Shown piece after piece: positions 18,021-25,629 of a stretch of 49,767 bases of DNA. Numbering within the stretch: position 1 is the first letter of the stretch; every line of letters begins with the position of its first letter. The notes beneath the pieces were generated by a model that worked only from the letters and a program-made list of their open reading frames with translations, made no database searches and was not told the DNA's origin. The stretch comes from Thermoplasmata archaeon (lineage in GTDB: Archaea > Thermoplasmatota > Thermoplasmata > Lutacidiplasmatales > SKW197): NCBI GenBank assembly GCA_026414225.1, contig JAOAJK010000010.1, positions 1-49,767 on the forward strand. The letters are read 5' to 3'. The position numbers were made by a program, and so were the translations under genes.

Positions 18021-18040
18021 AGGTGGGTTATGGACTTTAT

Positions 18041-18130
18041 GGTATTTATTTTTATCTCAGGTTTCAGGTTTTCATCTCAGTTTCTGCCCTCCATCAATGT
18101 TTTTGGAAAACAAGGTGATGCTTTAAATAA
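18041..18130. promoter_or_regulatory. Divergent promoters of the VWA gene and purQ
   Basis: The 131-bp gap holds a minus-strand box AAATAAATACC (18041-18051), 27 bp from GTG 18020, and a plus-strand box CTTTAAATAA (18121-18130), 26 bp from ATG 18152. Both spacings predict leaderless transcripts. Confidence 0.6.
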
Positions 18131-18151
18131 TCGGTTTGTTTTTTCTTCTTC

Positions 18152-18985
18152 ATGAATGTTGCGGATGTGAAGGTGTGTGTGCTCAGGATTGAGGGTACCA
18201 ATTGCGAACTGGAAATGGCAGAATGTTTCAGGCGACTGGGTGCACAGGCAGAAATACTCCATCTGAAGCAGTTAACGGGCGAGTGTTCTCCAGATAAAAA
18301 GAGACAGTTGAGCGAATACCAGATTCTCATGCTTCCTGGTGGCTTCTCATCCGGGGATTATGTGAGGGCTGGTGCAATCTTTGCCGCAAGAATGAAAAAT
18401 GCATTGATGAGGGATCTGGTGGATTTTGTTGAGAAGGGGTATGCGATAGGTGGCATCTGCAATGGTTTTCAGATTCTGGTTGAACTTGGCCTTTTACCAG
18501 GCATTGACAAAACTTACTCAGAAGTTCCTGAGGTTGCCCTCGGAATCAATGATTCTGCAAGATTCGAGTGCAGGCCCACCTATGTAAAATGCGAGAGTTC
18601 TGGGAAATGTGTGTTTACACGGAACATAAGGAAGGGCAGGAATTTGCTCATACCTTCGGCCCACGCTGAAGGCAAGCTCATACTGCCAGACGGCAAAGCA
18701 GATGAGATGCTCCAGCGGATGATAGAGCAGGACCAGATAGTATTCAGATATGTGGACTACATGGGCAACTACTCCGGCTATCCCTGGAATCCGAACGGTT
18801 CCATTTATAACATAGCAGGTATCTGTAACAGCACCGGCAATGTGTTTGGAATGATGCCCCATCCTGAGCGCGTGTTCTACAGAATCCAGCATCCCGACTG
18901 GACCCAGAACGACATCGGAGAAAATGTAGGTGATGGGAGGGCGATCTTCGAGAGTGTGCTAAGCTACATCACCAAGAAATTTTAG
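18152..18985 (+). CDS. purQ: Phosphoribosylformylglycinamidine synthase, glutaminase subunit
   Basis: 277 aa class I glutamine amidotransferase. It supplies ammonia to PurL for step 4 of purine synthesis. Seen: CVLRIEGTNCELEMA at the N-terminus, LPGGFSSGDYVRAGAI (64-76), the nucleophile Cys103 in GGICNGFQILVELGLLPG, and His237/Glu239 in MMPHPERVF. It is complete and slightly longer than many archaeal PurQ. purL and purS are not in the window. The promoter suggests a leaderless mRNA. The 3' end overlaps the convergent TPD gene by 27 bp. Confidence 0.95.
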   Translation: MNVADVKVCVLRIEGTNCELEMAECFRRLGAQAEILHLKQLTGECSPDKKRQLSEYQILMLPGGFSSGDYVRAGAIFAARMKNALMRDLVDFVEKGYAIGGICNGFQILVELGLLPGIDKTYSEVPEVALGINDSARFECRPTYVKCESSGKCVFTRNIRKGRNLLIPSAHAEGKLILPDGKADEMLQRMIEQDQIVFRYVDYMGNYSGYPWNPNGSIYNIAGICNSTGNVFGMMPHPERVFYRIQHPDWTQNDIGENVGDGRAIFESVLSYITKKF

Positions 18986-19765
18986 TTTTTTCCGCGGCAA
19001 AACCACTGCTTTTCTTAGCAGGGTGTAAAACCCGTTTTCGTCAAATATCCATACTCCCCGTGTCCTCTCAAAATCCTTCACCAGGCCGAACCAGTAAACA
19101 GCAACACCAGAGCCAAAAAGTTTCACATACTCACCGAACTGTTTTTTCGTGTTATGTCTTACTTCCACCACATCCCCGAAGTTTGCCTTTGACTCAATCC
19201 AGTTTATCTGGAAGTTACCAACACGCAGGGGGGTGAGCAGCAGGGCATCGGGGGTCTTTCGGACTTTTCCCACGAGGTCCTTTTCCGTTCTGTACTCGAT
19301 GTTCCGTTCCTCGAGAGCCCTGTAAAGTTTGTCCTCACCGAGCTTTCCTCTCTTTTTCTGGATTTCCATACCTTTTGGAGAATACACAATATCTGCTTCA
19401 CATGCCTCAGCAATTTCTCTCTTTATTCTCGGGTTTTCAATCTTATCGGCATCCCTCACCCAGCCCCAGAACTGTCTTCTCGTTGTGCCATTGGCAGTGA
19501 AGAGCATGAAGCCGAGAAGTAACGGTGGAAAATCTCCATAAGTTCTTCCGAGCTCACATAAACTTTTACCTGCATCCCATTCCTTCTTGATTTCTGCCAG
19601 TTTCTTCTTGATGATGTAGTATCTCCGTTTTACATCCCTTGAAACCTTCTGGGTATAAATCACCAGCACCAGTTCTTCGTTCAATCCCAGCCTTCTTGCG
19701 ACAGAGGGAATTTCTTCGAAACTTCCTATCTGCCTCACTATGTTCATATAATCTTTCTGATACAT
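18959..19765 (-). CDS. TPD-motif (CDIN1/C15orf41-like) predicted PD-(D/E)XK nuclease
   Basis: 268 aa. Seen: a basic helical N-terminus (1-100), then GKLGEDKLYRALEERNIEYRTE (139-161), the TPD motif KTPDALL (170-176) and NWIESKANFGD (188-198). Glu144, Asp173, Glu191 and Lys193 form a plausible PD-(D/E)XK active site. The same TPD...ESK arrangement occurs in archaeal proteins and in human CDIN1 (C15orf41), linked to congenital dyserythropoietic anaemia type I. Last gene of an overlapping operon with a propeller/zinc-ribbon protein and an RNA-binding protein; 3 bp separate it from the propeller gene. The substrate is unknown; nuclease activity is inferred from family knowledge. Confidence 0.82.
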   Translation of the reverse strand: MYQKDYMNIVRQIGSFEEIPSVARRLGLNEELVLVIYTQKVSRDVKRRYYIIKKKLAEIKKEWDAGKSLCELGRTYGDFPPLLLGFMLFTANGTTRRQFWGWVRDADKIENPRIKREIAEACEADIVYSPKGMEIQKKRGKLGEDKLYRALEERNIEYRTEKDLVGKVRKTPDALLLTPLRVGNFQINWIESKANFGDVVEVRHNTKKQFGEYVKLFGSGVAVYWFGLVKDFERTRGVWIFDENGFYTLLRKAVVLPRKKLKFLGDVA

Positions 19766-19768
19766 TTC

Positions 19769-20749
19769 TTACTCAAACTCCTTTGTAAATCTTCGTTCTT
19801 CCACAACCCTTGAAATGATTTTTTCTGAACCACATTGTGGACATGTATCCAGAAGTTCTGCGGAGATGAAGGTGCCACACTTTCCACCGATGCACATCAC
19901 TTCATAGAGAATTTCCACATTTTCATCTGGAAAATTCTGATAGATGTTGGCACTGTGGGTGCCTATGATTAGAGTGGAATTGTCCCTGAATAAAATTGCA
20001 TTTGGCTTTGAACCCTCATCAATCCTCTGTAAAATTTTTCCTGTTTTGTCAAAAAACTGGATTGAATTATTGAAGAAGCCCACGGCTATGCGATTCTCTG
20101 TTACATCCGAACCGATGGTGGGGGAGGGTTCCTGCTTCACCCAGTACATCGTGCCGTCGTCCCTGAACATGAAAACCCTGCCGGTGGCCGTGGTATAAAC
20201 ATAAAACTGTTTTCCGAGAGAGATACTCTTTATGATGTCAGTGCAGTTGAAAGTCCAGAGTGGTGTTCCACTTGTGTCCATAGCAATGGCCTCTCCCTTG
20301 TAGGTGCCTGTGTAAATCCGCTCACCGCTCACCTTCACGCACTCCAGCGTCCCCTCAAATTTTTTCTCCCAGAGGGTCTTTCCCTCAATATCAAGTGCTC
20401 CCAGGGTCCCACTGTTTGTGGTGTAAACCACAAAATTTTTTCCTGCCCCGATTCCAAAAGGAAATGAATCCACAGGTTTTTTCCAGAGCACCTTCATGTC
20501 CTTGCTTACGCAGTATATGTTCTTGTCCCAAGAGGTAAGGAAAATCCTGTCTTCAGAGGTTGCAATTCCCTTTATCTGCCCGCCGGTCTTCAGCACATCT
20601 ACCTCGTTCCACTCGGTATTAAACTTTTTTAATTCTCCGTTTTTCAGCCCGAGAAAATAGGATCCCCAGGCATTTCCAAGCGAAATCACTTCGTTACCTG
20701 TTTTAACCCGCCTTACAAGCACGAATCTCGTCTTTTCTATCCCCATCAT
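19769..20749 (-). CDS. Beta-propeller (PQQ/WD-like) protein with C-terminal zinc ribbon
   Basis: 326 aa. About seven blade-like repeats carry motifs such as GEAIAMDTSGTPLWTF, GALDIEGKTLWEKKFEG and FMFRDDGTMYWVKQ, typical of PQQ-type beta-propellers. No signal peptide is present, so it is probably cytoplasmic. The last 50 residues hold a four-Cys site, C-x4-C and CPQCGS (MCIGGKCG...DTCPQCGSEK), a zinc ribbon. Its ATG overlaps the stop of the upstream RNA-binding gene (ATGA), implying translational coupling. The TPD nuclease gene follows 3 bp later. A scaffold role for nucleic-acid or protein partners is inferred. Confidence 0.75.
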   Translation of the reverse strand: MMGIEKTRFVLVRRVKTGNEVISLGNAWGSYFLGLKNGELKKFNTEWNEVDVLKTGGQIKGIATSEDRIFLTSWDKNIYCVSKDMKVLWKKPVDSFPFGIGAGKNFVVYTTNSGTLGALDIEGKTLWEKKFEGTLECVKVSGERIYTGTYKGEAIAMDTSGTPLWTFNCTDIIKSISLGKQFYVYTTATGRVFMFRDDGTMYWVKQEPSPTIGSDVTENRIAVGFFNNSIQFFDKTGKILQRIDEGSKPNAILFRDNSTLIIGTHSANIYQNFPDENVEILYEVMCIGGKCGTFISAELLDTCPQCGSEKIISRVVEERRFTKEFE

Positions 20750-21171
20750 TTTTCCTCCCCCCTCAGAAACCTCCTTATACTGTTAACGGTCTTCGCAATT
20801 GGCTCTGATTTACTTCCAATCCGGAGATGCACGGAAATTGTATCCATACCCCCAAGCATCAATTTCTTTTCTGAATAAAGCCTCTGCTTATCAAGTTTCA
20901 AATGCAAGACACCTTCATGTATGTATACTTCGGGGCTCTTGAGGACTTCTTCAAAAATGCCCTCCCTTTTGAGAAGCTCCTCCATCTGTGCGCAATTCTT
21001 TGCCTCTACTGCTTCAAGCACCAAAATTTCGTTTCCATGATAACCGGTTGTATGGTTTTCACGGATTTTTGCATCTGGGGCGAGGATTACAAGGGCATCC
21101 TTCACCTTTGCAACGGATTCCGTAGCATGCACGATGGCCCTGATTCTCATCTCGTTGATCAAATTCACCAC
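20746..21171 (-). CDS. Archaeal RNA-binding protein (PF01877/DUF54 type)
   Basis: 141 aa. Seen: MRIRAIVHATESVAKVKDAL, GYHGNEILVLEAVEAKN, EVLHLKLDKQRLYSEKKL-like C-terminal segments, and a closing basic helix (NSIRRFLRGEEK). The H-A-T-E...K-V...G-x-x-G-N layout matches the small archaeal RNA-binding family sometimes listed as an exosome-associated subunit. Its first seven bases overlap the aldolase gene and its stop overlaps the propeller start, so it lies in the centre of the operon. Assignment rests on remembered family motifs. Confidence 0.7.
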   Translation of the reverse strand: MVNLINEMRIRAIVHATESVAKVKDALVILAPDAKIRENHTTGYHGNEILVLEAVEAKNCAQMEELLKREGIFEEVLKSPEVYIHEGVLHLKLDKQRLYSEKKLMLGGMDTISVHLRIGSKSEPIAKTVNSIRRFLRGEEK

Positions 21172-21770
21172 TCCTTAAGCTCTGCCTGCTCGATGTTTAC
21201 ACCGGCATTCCTCGCAAGATACCTCAACTTGCAAACGCTTTCCACAACGGTGGCCAGTCCATATGCACTCTCAAGGTTGATACCCGTAGCAAACAAGCCA
21301 TGCCCCTTAACAATGGCTGCAGGATACTTTTTGAGCAAACCTGGCAGTTGCCTGGCTACTTCCTCGGAACCGATTGCATTTTTCACGGTAAGTATTGGGA
21401 TTTTTTTCAGGTAGTATGCGCCCTCCTCATCAATTGGCGTTATCTCCTCATTGGTCAACGATTCTACAATCGCATAGGGGGAATGAGCATGGACCACCGC
21501 AAGGGCAGAGGTATTTTTGTAGATTTCCTGGTGAACCTTAATTTCAGTGGAGGCAAGAAAGGTACCCGCAGAAGCACCGTCCAGTGACATCTCCACCACA
21601 TCCTCCTTTTTGAGGGAAGACAGCATGGACCCTCGTCTTTTTATGTAAATTTTCTCTCCTCGCCTTACACTTATGTTTCCGCTGTGGGCGGAGAGCACAA
21701 GTCCAGATTCATGCATTAACCTTCCTATCCTATGCATTTCCGCAAAAACTTCCTCAATTTCTACTGGCAT
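21165..21770 (-). CDS. Class II aldolase, FucA/AraD family
   Basis: 201 aa zinc aldolase. Seen: LSAHSGNISVRRGEKIYIKRR (27-47), acid/base Glu76 in ASTEIKVHQEIY, the zinc ligands His94 and His96 in VVHAHSPYA, and His157 in VKGHGLFA. The family cleaves or epimerises sugar phosphates such as L-fuculose 1-phosphate; archaeal members can join DHAP with aldehydes. The natural substrate is uncertain. It overlaps both the small upstream gene (17 bp) and the RNA-binding gene (7 bp). Confidence 0.88.
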   Translation of the reverse strand: MPVEIEEVFAEMHRIGRLMHESGLVLSAHSGNISVRRGEKIYIKRRGSMLSSLKKEDVVEMSLDGASAGTFLASTEIKVHQEIYKNTSALAVVHAHSPYAIVESLTNEEITPIDEEGAYYLKKIPILTVKNAIGSEEVARQLPGLLKKYPAAIVKGHGLFATGINLESAYGLATVVESVCKLRYLARNAGVNIEQAELKEW

Positions 21771-21960
21771 CTATCTCACTTTTCTTGGGTCTTGAGCAAA
21801 TTGCGAATTCATCGCCATCAAGAAAGAACTCTCTTTCTGGATGTTTCTCCTGGAGTTGTTTAATTATCTTCATAACTTCTTCGATGGTTTCATCAGGTTT
21901 GATTTTATGTTCTACCTTTTTATCTGTTTTATGATGTTTTTTCTCCTCACTTTTTGTCAT
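21754..21960 (-). CDS. Small Lys/Glu/His-rich protein, unknown
   Basis: 68 aa from ATG 21960 (GTG 21972 possible). Not recognised. Residues 1-25 are rich in Lys, Glu and His (MTKSEEKKHHKTDKKVEHK); the middle is a predicted helix (EEVMKIIKQLQEKHP); the end is EREFFLDGDEFAICSRPKK. GAGTGGTG sits about 7 bases upstream and a TATA-like TTTTATACC (minus strand, about 22001-22009) precedes it. It overlaps the aldolase start by 17 bp, which supports it being a real first gene of the operon, though it could be a conserved leader peptide. Confidence 0.6.
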   Translation of the reverse strand: MTKSEEKKHHKTDKKVEHKIKPDETIEEVMKIIKQLQEKHPEREFFLDGDEFAICSRPKKSEIDASRN

Positions 21961-22098
21961 GGAAGGCACCACTCAATCGGAAGCATATACGCAGTTATGG
22001 TATAAAATTTTTGTTTTTGGGGCAGTCAAAATTCAATCATGCGTGATGGGGGAAGCCATGGCACTGTTCTGGTATCCGGAATTTTCCGTCCTCAGAAA

Positions 22099-22109
22099 CT
22101 TTTAAATAA
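22099..22109 (+). promoter_or_regulatory. TATA box of the BtuFCD-like operon
   Basis: CTTTTAAATAA lies 47-57 bp before the ATG at 22156, predicting a start of transcription near 22130. The remaining leader holds AGGGGTGG (22144-22151), a fair ribosome binding site. Confidence 0.6.
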
Positions 22110-22136
22110 TACTTGATTTTTTTCAATTTTACTTGA
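22110..22136 (+). promoter_or_regulatory. Candidate operator: two TACTTGA direct repeats
   Basis: TACTTGA occurs at 22110-22116 and again at 22130-22136, exactly 20 bp apart (two helical turns), between the TATA box and the start codon and covering the predicted transcription start. TTGA-N6-TCAA lies within it (22113-22126). The position fits a repressor that blocks polymerase. Confidence 0.4.
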
Positions 22137-22155
22137 AAAATAAAGGGGTGGAAAA

Positions 22156-23133
22156 ATGGCTGAAAACCAGAAAGATGGAAATCTAAAAAGAAAATACAAA
22201 ATTATCGGGATTATTGTCATACTGGCAATTCTCTGCATTGCCTCTGCAGGTTACGCACTGCTGGTGACGAAGGAATTGATGAGTGAAAGGGAAAAGGGTG
22301 GAGAACTCACGGTAGTGGATGACATGGGAAGAGTTGTGAAATTATCCCTGCCTGTAACGAGGGTGGTTAGCACCGCACCCAGCAACACGGAAATTTTATT
22401 TGCGATTGGAGCTGGTGACTTTGTAGTTGGCGTGGATAATTACTCGGATTACCCTGCTGAAGCCCTGAACCTTACGAAAGTGGGGGATTTTGTGAGCCTG
22501 AATGTAGAACTGATTTACTCACTTAAACCAGATGTAGTTTTTGCATACTACGGGCAGAGAGCGGGAATTGAGCGCCTTTCAGAGCTTGGAATTCCCGTGA
22601 TTACGATAAGGCCGCAGACGCTCGAGGATGTACTGAACGAGATTATGCTCATAGGCACGGTTTGCGGGAAACGGGAGAAAGCGGAAAATCTCATGAATGA
22701 GCTTCGCCAGAGAATTAACATCGTAGTAAACCTTACCCAGAACCTGGGAGACAACGAAAGACCTAGAGTTTATTATGAGTGCTGGAATTCTCCCTACATC
22801 TCCGCAGGACCGGGTTCTTTTATGAATGACCTGATAAGGATAGCAGGAGGCACAAATATTGCAGCAAACGCCTCCAGGGACTATCCCGTGTTAGCCGAAG
22901 AATTCATTCTCTATGCAAATCCAGAGATTATAATTACTTCCTCGATGAACCTTGACACACCAGAAAAAATTATGCAGAGGCCTAACTGGCAGAACATAGA
23001 TGCTGTGAAGCACGGAAAGGTCTATGCGGTCGATGATAACCTGATATCGAGGGCAGGACCACGGATTGTTGATGGACTTGAAACACTGGCAAAGTTGATA
23101 CACCCGGAGATTTTCGGTGGGAATTTTGCGTAA
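22156..23133 (+). CDS. ABC transporter substrate-binding protein (BtuF/FhuD type)
   Basis: 325 aa. Residues 15-36 form a hydrophobic signal/anchor; the rest is a periplasmic-binding fold of the cobalamin/Fe3+-siderophore/haem class: VVSTAPSNTEILFAIGAGD, VGDFVSLNVELIYSLKPDVV, GIPVITIRP, WNSPYISAGPGSFMNDLI, GKVYAVDDNLISRAGPRIVDG. The protein sits outside the membrane and hands ligand to the permease. The ligand cannot be told from sequence. Its stop overlaps the permease start by 17 bp. It is preceded by a TATA box and a candidate operator. Confidence 0.9.
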   Translation: MAENQKDGNLKRKYKIIGIIVILAILCIASAGYALLVTKELMSEREKGGELTVVDDMGRVVKLSLPVTRVVSTAPSNTEILFAIGAGDFVVGVDNYSDYPAEALNLTKVGDFVSLNVELIYSLKPDVVFAYYGQRAGIERLSELGIPVITIRPQTLEDVLNEIMLIGTVCGKREKAENLMNELRQRINIVVNLTQNLGDNERPRVYYECWNSPYISAGPGSFMNDLIRIAGGTNIAANASRDYPVLAEEFILYANPEIIITSSMNLDTPEKIMQRPNWQNIDAVKHGKVYAVDDNLISRAGPRIVDGLETLAKLIHPEIFGGNFA

Positions 23134-24109
23134 AGTTCTCTATTTCTTGCTCCTTTTCCTATTTCTCCTGTTTTCTATAATTATTGCAATTTCCGCTGGA
23201 ACGGTGCAAATTCCATTCTGGGATGTGGTGAATGCCCTTTTTGGCTACGGTGATGAACTTACAAGGACCATCGTGGTGAACATTAGAGCTGCCAGGGTTC
23301 TCCTAGCAATAGCCACGGGAGTTGCGCTCGGCACAAGTGGTGCGGTCGTCCAGAGTATCTTCCAGAACCCGCTTGCGGAACCCTATATCCTGGGAATTTC
23401 TGCAGGGAGCGTCTTCGGTGTGATGCTCTCGCTGCTGGTCTTTCCAGAGATTCCGTATTCGGGACAGGCTTTTTCGTTTTTCCTGGCAATGCTGTCGATT
23501 TTAACTGTTTACAGGATTGCAGGGATTGGAGGTAGCATCCAGCCCTCCACATTGATTTTGGCCGGTATTGCAATCACCGCCCTCTTCTCCGCGATTACCT
23601 CATACCTCATCTATGCCCATTTCAGCAAGAACATTGCAAATATCCTTTTCTGGACCATGGGTGGCTTCTGGCATGCCGACCTTTTTTCTGCAGTTTTGGT
23701 GCTTTTTGTAGCAGTTGGTTGCAGCGCTGGGATGCTGCTCTTCTGGAAACAGCTGAATGCAATGGCTCTCGGAGACGGGTTTGCTTTGAGCGTAGGGGTC
23801 GATGTGGCCAGAACAAGGTTTGTTTTCGTGCTGCTCGTGTCGCTTAGCGTTTCGTTTGCGGTTTCGTTTACCGGCATAATCGGGTTTGTCGGACTTGTAG
23901 TTCCACACATTGCGAGAATGGTTGGAGGGGCAGAGCATAAGAATTTACTTTTGTTTTCAGGGTTGATAGGGGCGGTACTTCTCCTCTGGGCAGACACTGT
24001 GTCGAGAAACATTATTTATGGGGAGGAAATTCCGGTGGGGATAATCACCGCAATACTGGGTGTGCCTTTCTTTCTCTATTTGCTAGCAAGGAGGCGGAGA
24101 TTCTGCTGA
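23117..24109 (+). CDS. ABC transporter permease (BtuC/FecCD type)
   Basis: 330 aa integral membrane protein of about ten helices. Seen: RAARVLLAIATGVALGTSGA, QSIFQNPLAEPYILGISAGS, the coupling-helix segment ALGDGFALSVGVDV and FVGLVVPHIARM. The start is GTG 23117, inside the binding-protein gene; TTG 23126 is an alternative. Together with the genes on both sides it forms a complete importer for cobalamin, haem or an iron chelate. Confidence 0.92.
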   Translation: MGILRKVLYFLLLFLFLLFSIIIAISAGTVQIPFWDVVNALFGYGDELTRTIVVNIRAARVLLAIATGVALGTSGAVVQSIFQNPLAEPYILGISAGSVFGVMLSLLVFPEIPYSGQAFSFFLAMLSILTVYRIAGIGGSIQPSTLILAGIAITALFSAITSYLIYAHFSKNIANILFWTMGGFWHADLFSAVLVLFVAVGCSAGMLLFWKQLNAMALGDGFALSVGVDVARTRFVFVLLVSLSVSFAVSFTGIIGFVGLVVPHIARMVGGAEHKNLLLFSGLIGAVLLLWADTVSRNIIYGEEIPVGIITAILGVPFFLYLLARRRRFC

Positions 24110-24831
24110 GGGTTGAGAATCTATGTGCCGGTTATTATGGTAACCCGGTGATTAAAAACCTGAGTTTTTCACTGAAGCCAGGTAATTTTCTTGCCGTAAT
24201 TGGGAGAAATGGGGCAGGGAAAACCACGCTTTTGCGGGTTCTTTCTGGGAGAATTGACTATGCTGGAACAGTGGAGTATAATGGAATCTCGCTGAGGACC
24301 CTGGAGCGTCTGGAAATTGCAAGGATTGTGGGCGTGGTGGAGCAGAATGTAAACCTTGTTCCCTTCAGGGTGTTTGATGTGGTCTGCCTTGGAAGATTGC
24401 CTTACGCAAAGTTCTTTTCATGGCAGAGGGAGGACTTTGATACTGTTGAAGGAGCAATGAAAAAAGTTGGCATCTGGCATCTCCGAAATCGTCTAATAAC
24501 TGAAATCAGTGCAGGGGAACTCCAGAAGACGCTTATTGCGAAGGTGCTTGCCCAGGATGCAAAGTTACTGCTTCTTGATGAGCCCACGAGCCATCTTGAT
24601 TTGGAAAGCCAGTTTGTTACGATGGAAATTCTCAGGGAGCTATGCAGGGAGGAAAGGACTGTGATTGCGGTATTCCACGACATTAATCTGGCAAAATTTG
24701 CGACCCATGTGCTTTTCCTCGGCGAAAAATCCCTATTCGGCGGCGCGGAAATTCTCACATCGAAGAATGTGTCAGAGTACCTTAGAGTAGGGGCGGAGAT
24801 AGTGGAGCGGTACTTCCAAATCCCTATATAA
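24103..24831 (+). CDS. ABC transporter ATPase (BtuD/FepC type)
   Basis: 242 aa if initiated at CTG 24103. Seen: VIGRNGAGKTTL (Walker A), the Q-loop in VVEQNVNLVPF, ISAGELQKTLIAKVLAQD (signature, SAGE instead of the usual SGGE/Q), LLLLDEPTSHLDL (Walker B and D-loop) and AVFHDINLA (switch His). The first in-frame ATG/GTG/TTG after the permease stop is GTG 24148, but it would remove the first strand of the fold. The sequence upstream stays open and reads LRVENLCAGYYGNPVIKNLS, the expected N-terminus, with GGAGG at 24090-24094. A CTG (24103 or 24106) or ATT (24100) start is therefore likely, overlapping the permease stop. Confidence 0.88.
   Translation: MLRVENLCAGYYGNPVIKNLSFSLKPGNFLAVIGRNGAGKTTLLRVLSGRIDYAGTVEYNGISLRTLERLEIARIVGVVEQNVNLVPFRVFDVVCLGRLPYAKFFSWQREDFDTVEGAMKKVGIWHLRNRLITEISAGELQKTLIAKVLAQDAKLLLLDEPTSHLDLESQFVTMEILRELCREERTVIAVFHDINLAKFATHVLFLGEKSLFGGAEILTSKNVSEYLRVGAEIVERYFQIPI
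24824..24831 (+). promoter_or_regulatory. TATA box of the winged-helix gene
   Basis: CTATATAA, within the last codons and stop of the ATPase gene, is centred 24-25 bp before ATG 24852. The regulator could therefore have its own leaderless transcript in addition to read-through. Confidence 0.5.
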
Positions 24832-24851
24832 GGAGTGGTATTTTGAGGTGC

Positions 24852-25592
24852 ATGTATGAATTGAGGGATAGAAAAAGAATTACGCTGGCACTGATACTCT
24901 ATGAATTGCTCAAGGAACGAAGTGGAACCCTGAGAACTATCGGGGAGAGAATGGGAATTAGCCCGCAGGGTGTGGCAAATTATCTGAAAGACCTTGAGAA
25001 ATTGGGATTTGTGAGAGAAGCGAGGATTACCAAGGAAGGAATTGAGTTTCTGCATCAGACCTTTGCGGGCCTCCGCACAGAAATAAGTGGAATAGTGTCA
25101 AACCTTAATCTGGTTTTGAGTACTGATGCAGTAGCCGGTGAGTTTATAAGGGCTGGAGAAACTGTTTCGCTCTATATGAGGAAGGGCTTGCTGCATGCTG
25201 GTAGGGGGAGCGGGGAAGCAGAAGGGGTTGCGGTGGTTGATGCTAGACCTGGAGAAGTGGTCCGTGTGCAGGGGATGAGGGGGATTGTCCCAATAGAGCG
25301 GGGCAGACTGAGGATTGTTATTCTTGAGTCAGAGGTCTCGGTGTCCAAAGGGAAGATTCAACTACCGGACGGGGATGTTTACGGGGCTTATGGCCTTAGG
25401 GCCCTGCAGTTTCTAGAAAGGAGTGGGAGACATGTTGATATCCGCTTTAGTGTTCCTGATGGTTGTGTGGAATCCGCAGCCCTGGGTTTGAATGCGGTGT
25501 GTGTGGTTACAAAAGATATGCTCTATGTTTTTTTGAAGGGTATACAGGAGGCAATGCAGAAATATGGAGAGGTGAAATACGAGTTCATTTGA
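24852..25592 (+). CDS. Winged-helix transcriptional regulator
   Basis: 246 aa from ATG 24852 (TTG 24843 would add three residues). Residues 8-75 are a winged helix-turn-helix: LALILYELLKERSGTLRTIG, RMGISPQGVANYLKDLEKLG, then a wing and EGIEFLHQTFAGLRTEISGI. The C-terminal 170 residues are beta-rich (ARPGEVVRVQGMRGIVPIE, GRLRIVILESEV) and probably sense a ligand. It resembles archaeal regulators of the DUF7839 kind as I remember them, but that is uncertain. It follows the importer genes by 20 bp, so control of that transporter is a reasonable inference. Confidence 0.75.
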   Translation: MYELRDRKRITLALILYELLKERSGTLRTIGERMGISPQGVANYLKDLEKLGFVREARITKEGIEFLHQTFAGLRTEISGIVSNLNLVLSTDAVAGEFIRAGETVSLYMRKGLLHAGRGSGEAEGVAVVDARPGEVVRVQGMRGIVPIERGRLRIVILESEVSVSKGKIQLPDGDVYGAYGLRALQFLERSGRHVDIRFSVPDGCVESAALGLNAVCVVTKDMLYVFLKGIQEAMQKYGEVKYEFI

Positions 25593-25593
25593 T

Positions 25594-25606
25594 GGATAAA
25601 TTATTA
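25594..25606 (+). promoter_or_regulatory. TATA box of the GNAT gene
   Basis: GGATAAATTATTA is centred about 28 bp before ATG 25630, with no Shine-Dalgarno sequence between them, predicting a leaderless mRNA for the GNAT-dUTPase pair. Confidence 0.5.
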
Positions 25607-25629
25607 TCACCCGATTTATTTCTCACCTC

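Noticed and set aside
22016-22098. Cobalamin riboswitch before the importer genes
   Set aside because: No conserved B12-box is visible, the predicted leader is only about 25 bases, and such riboswitches are not expected in archaea.
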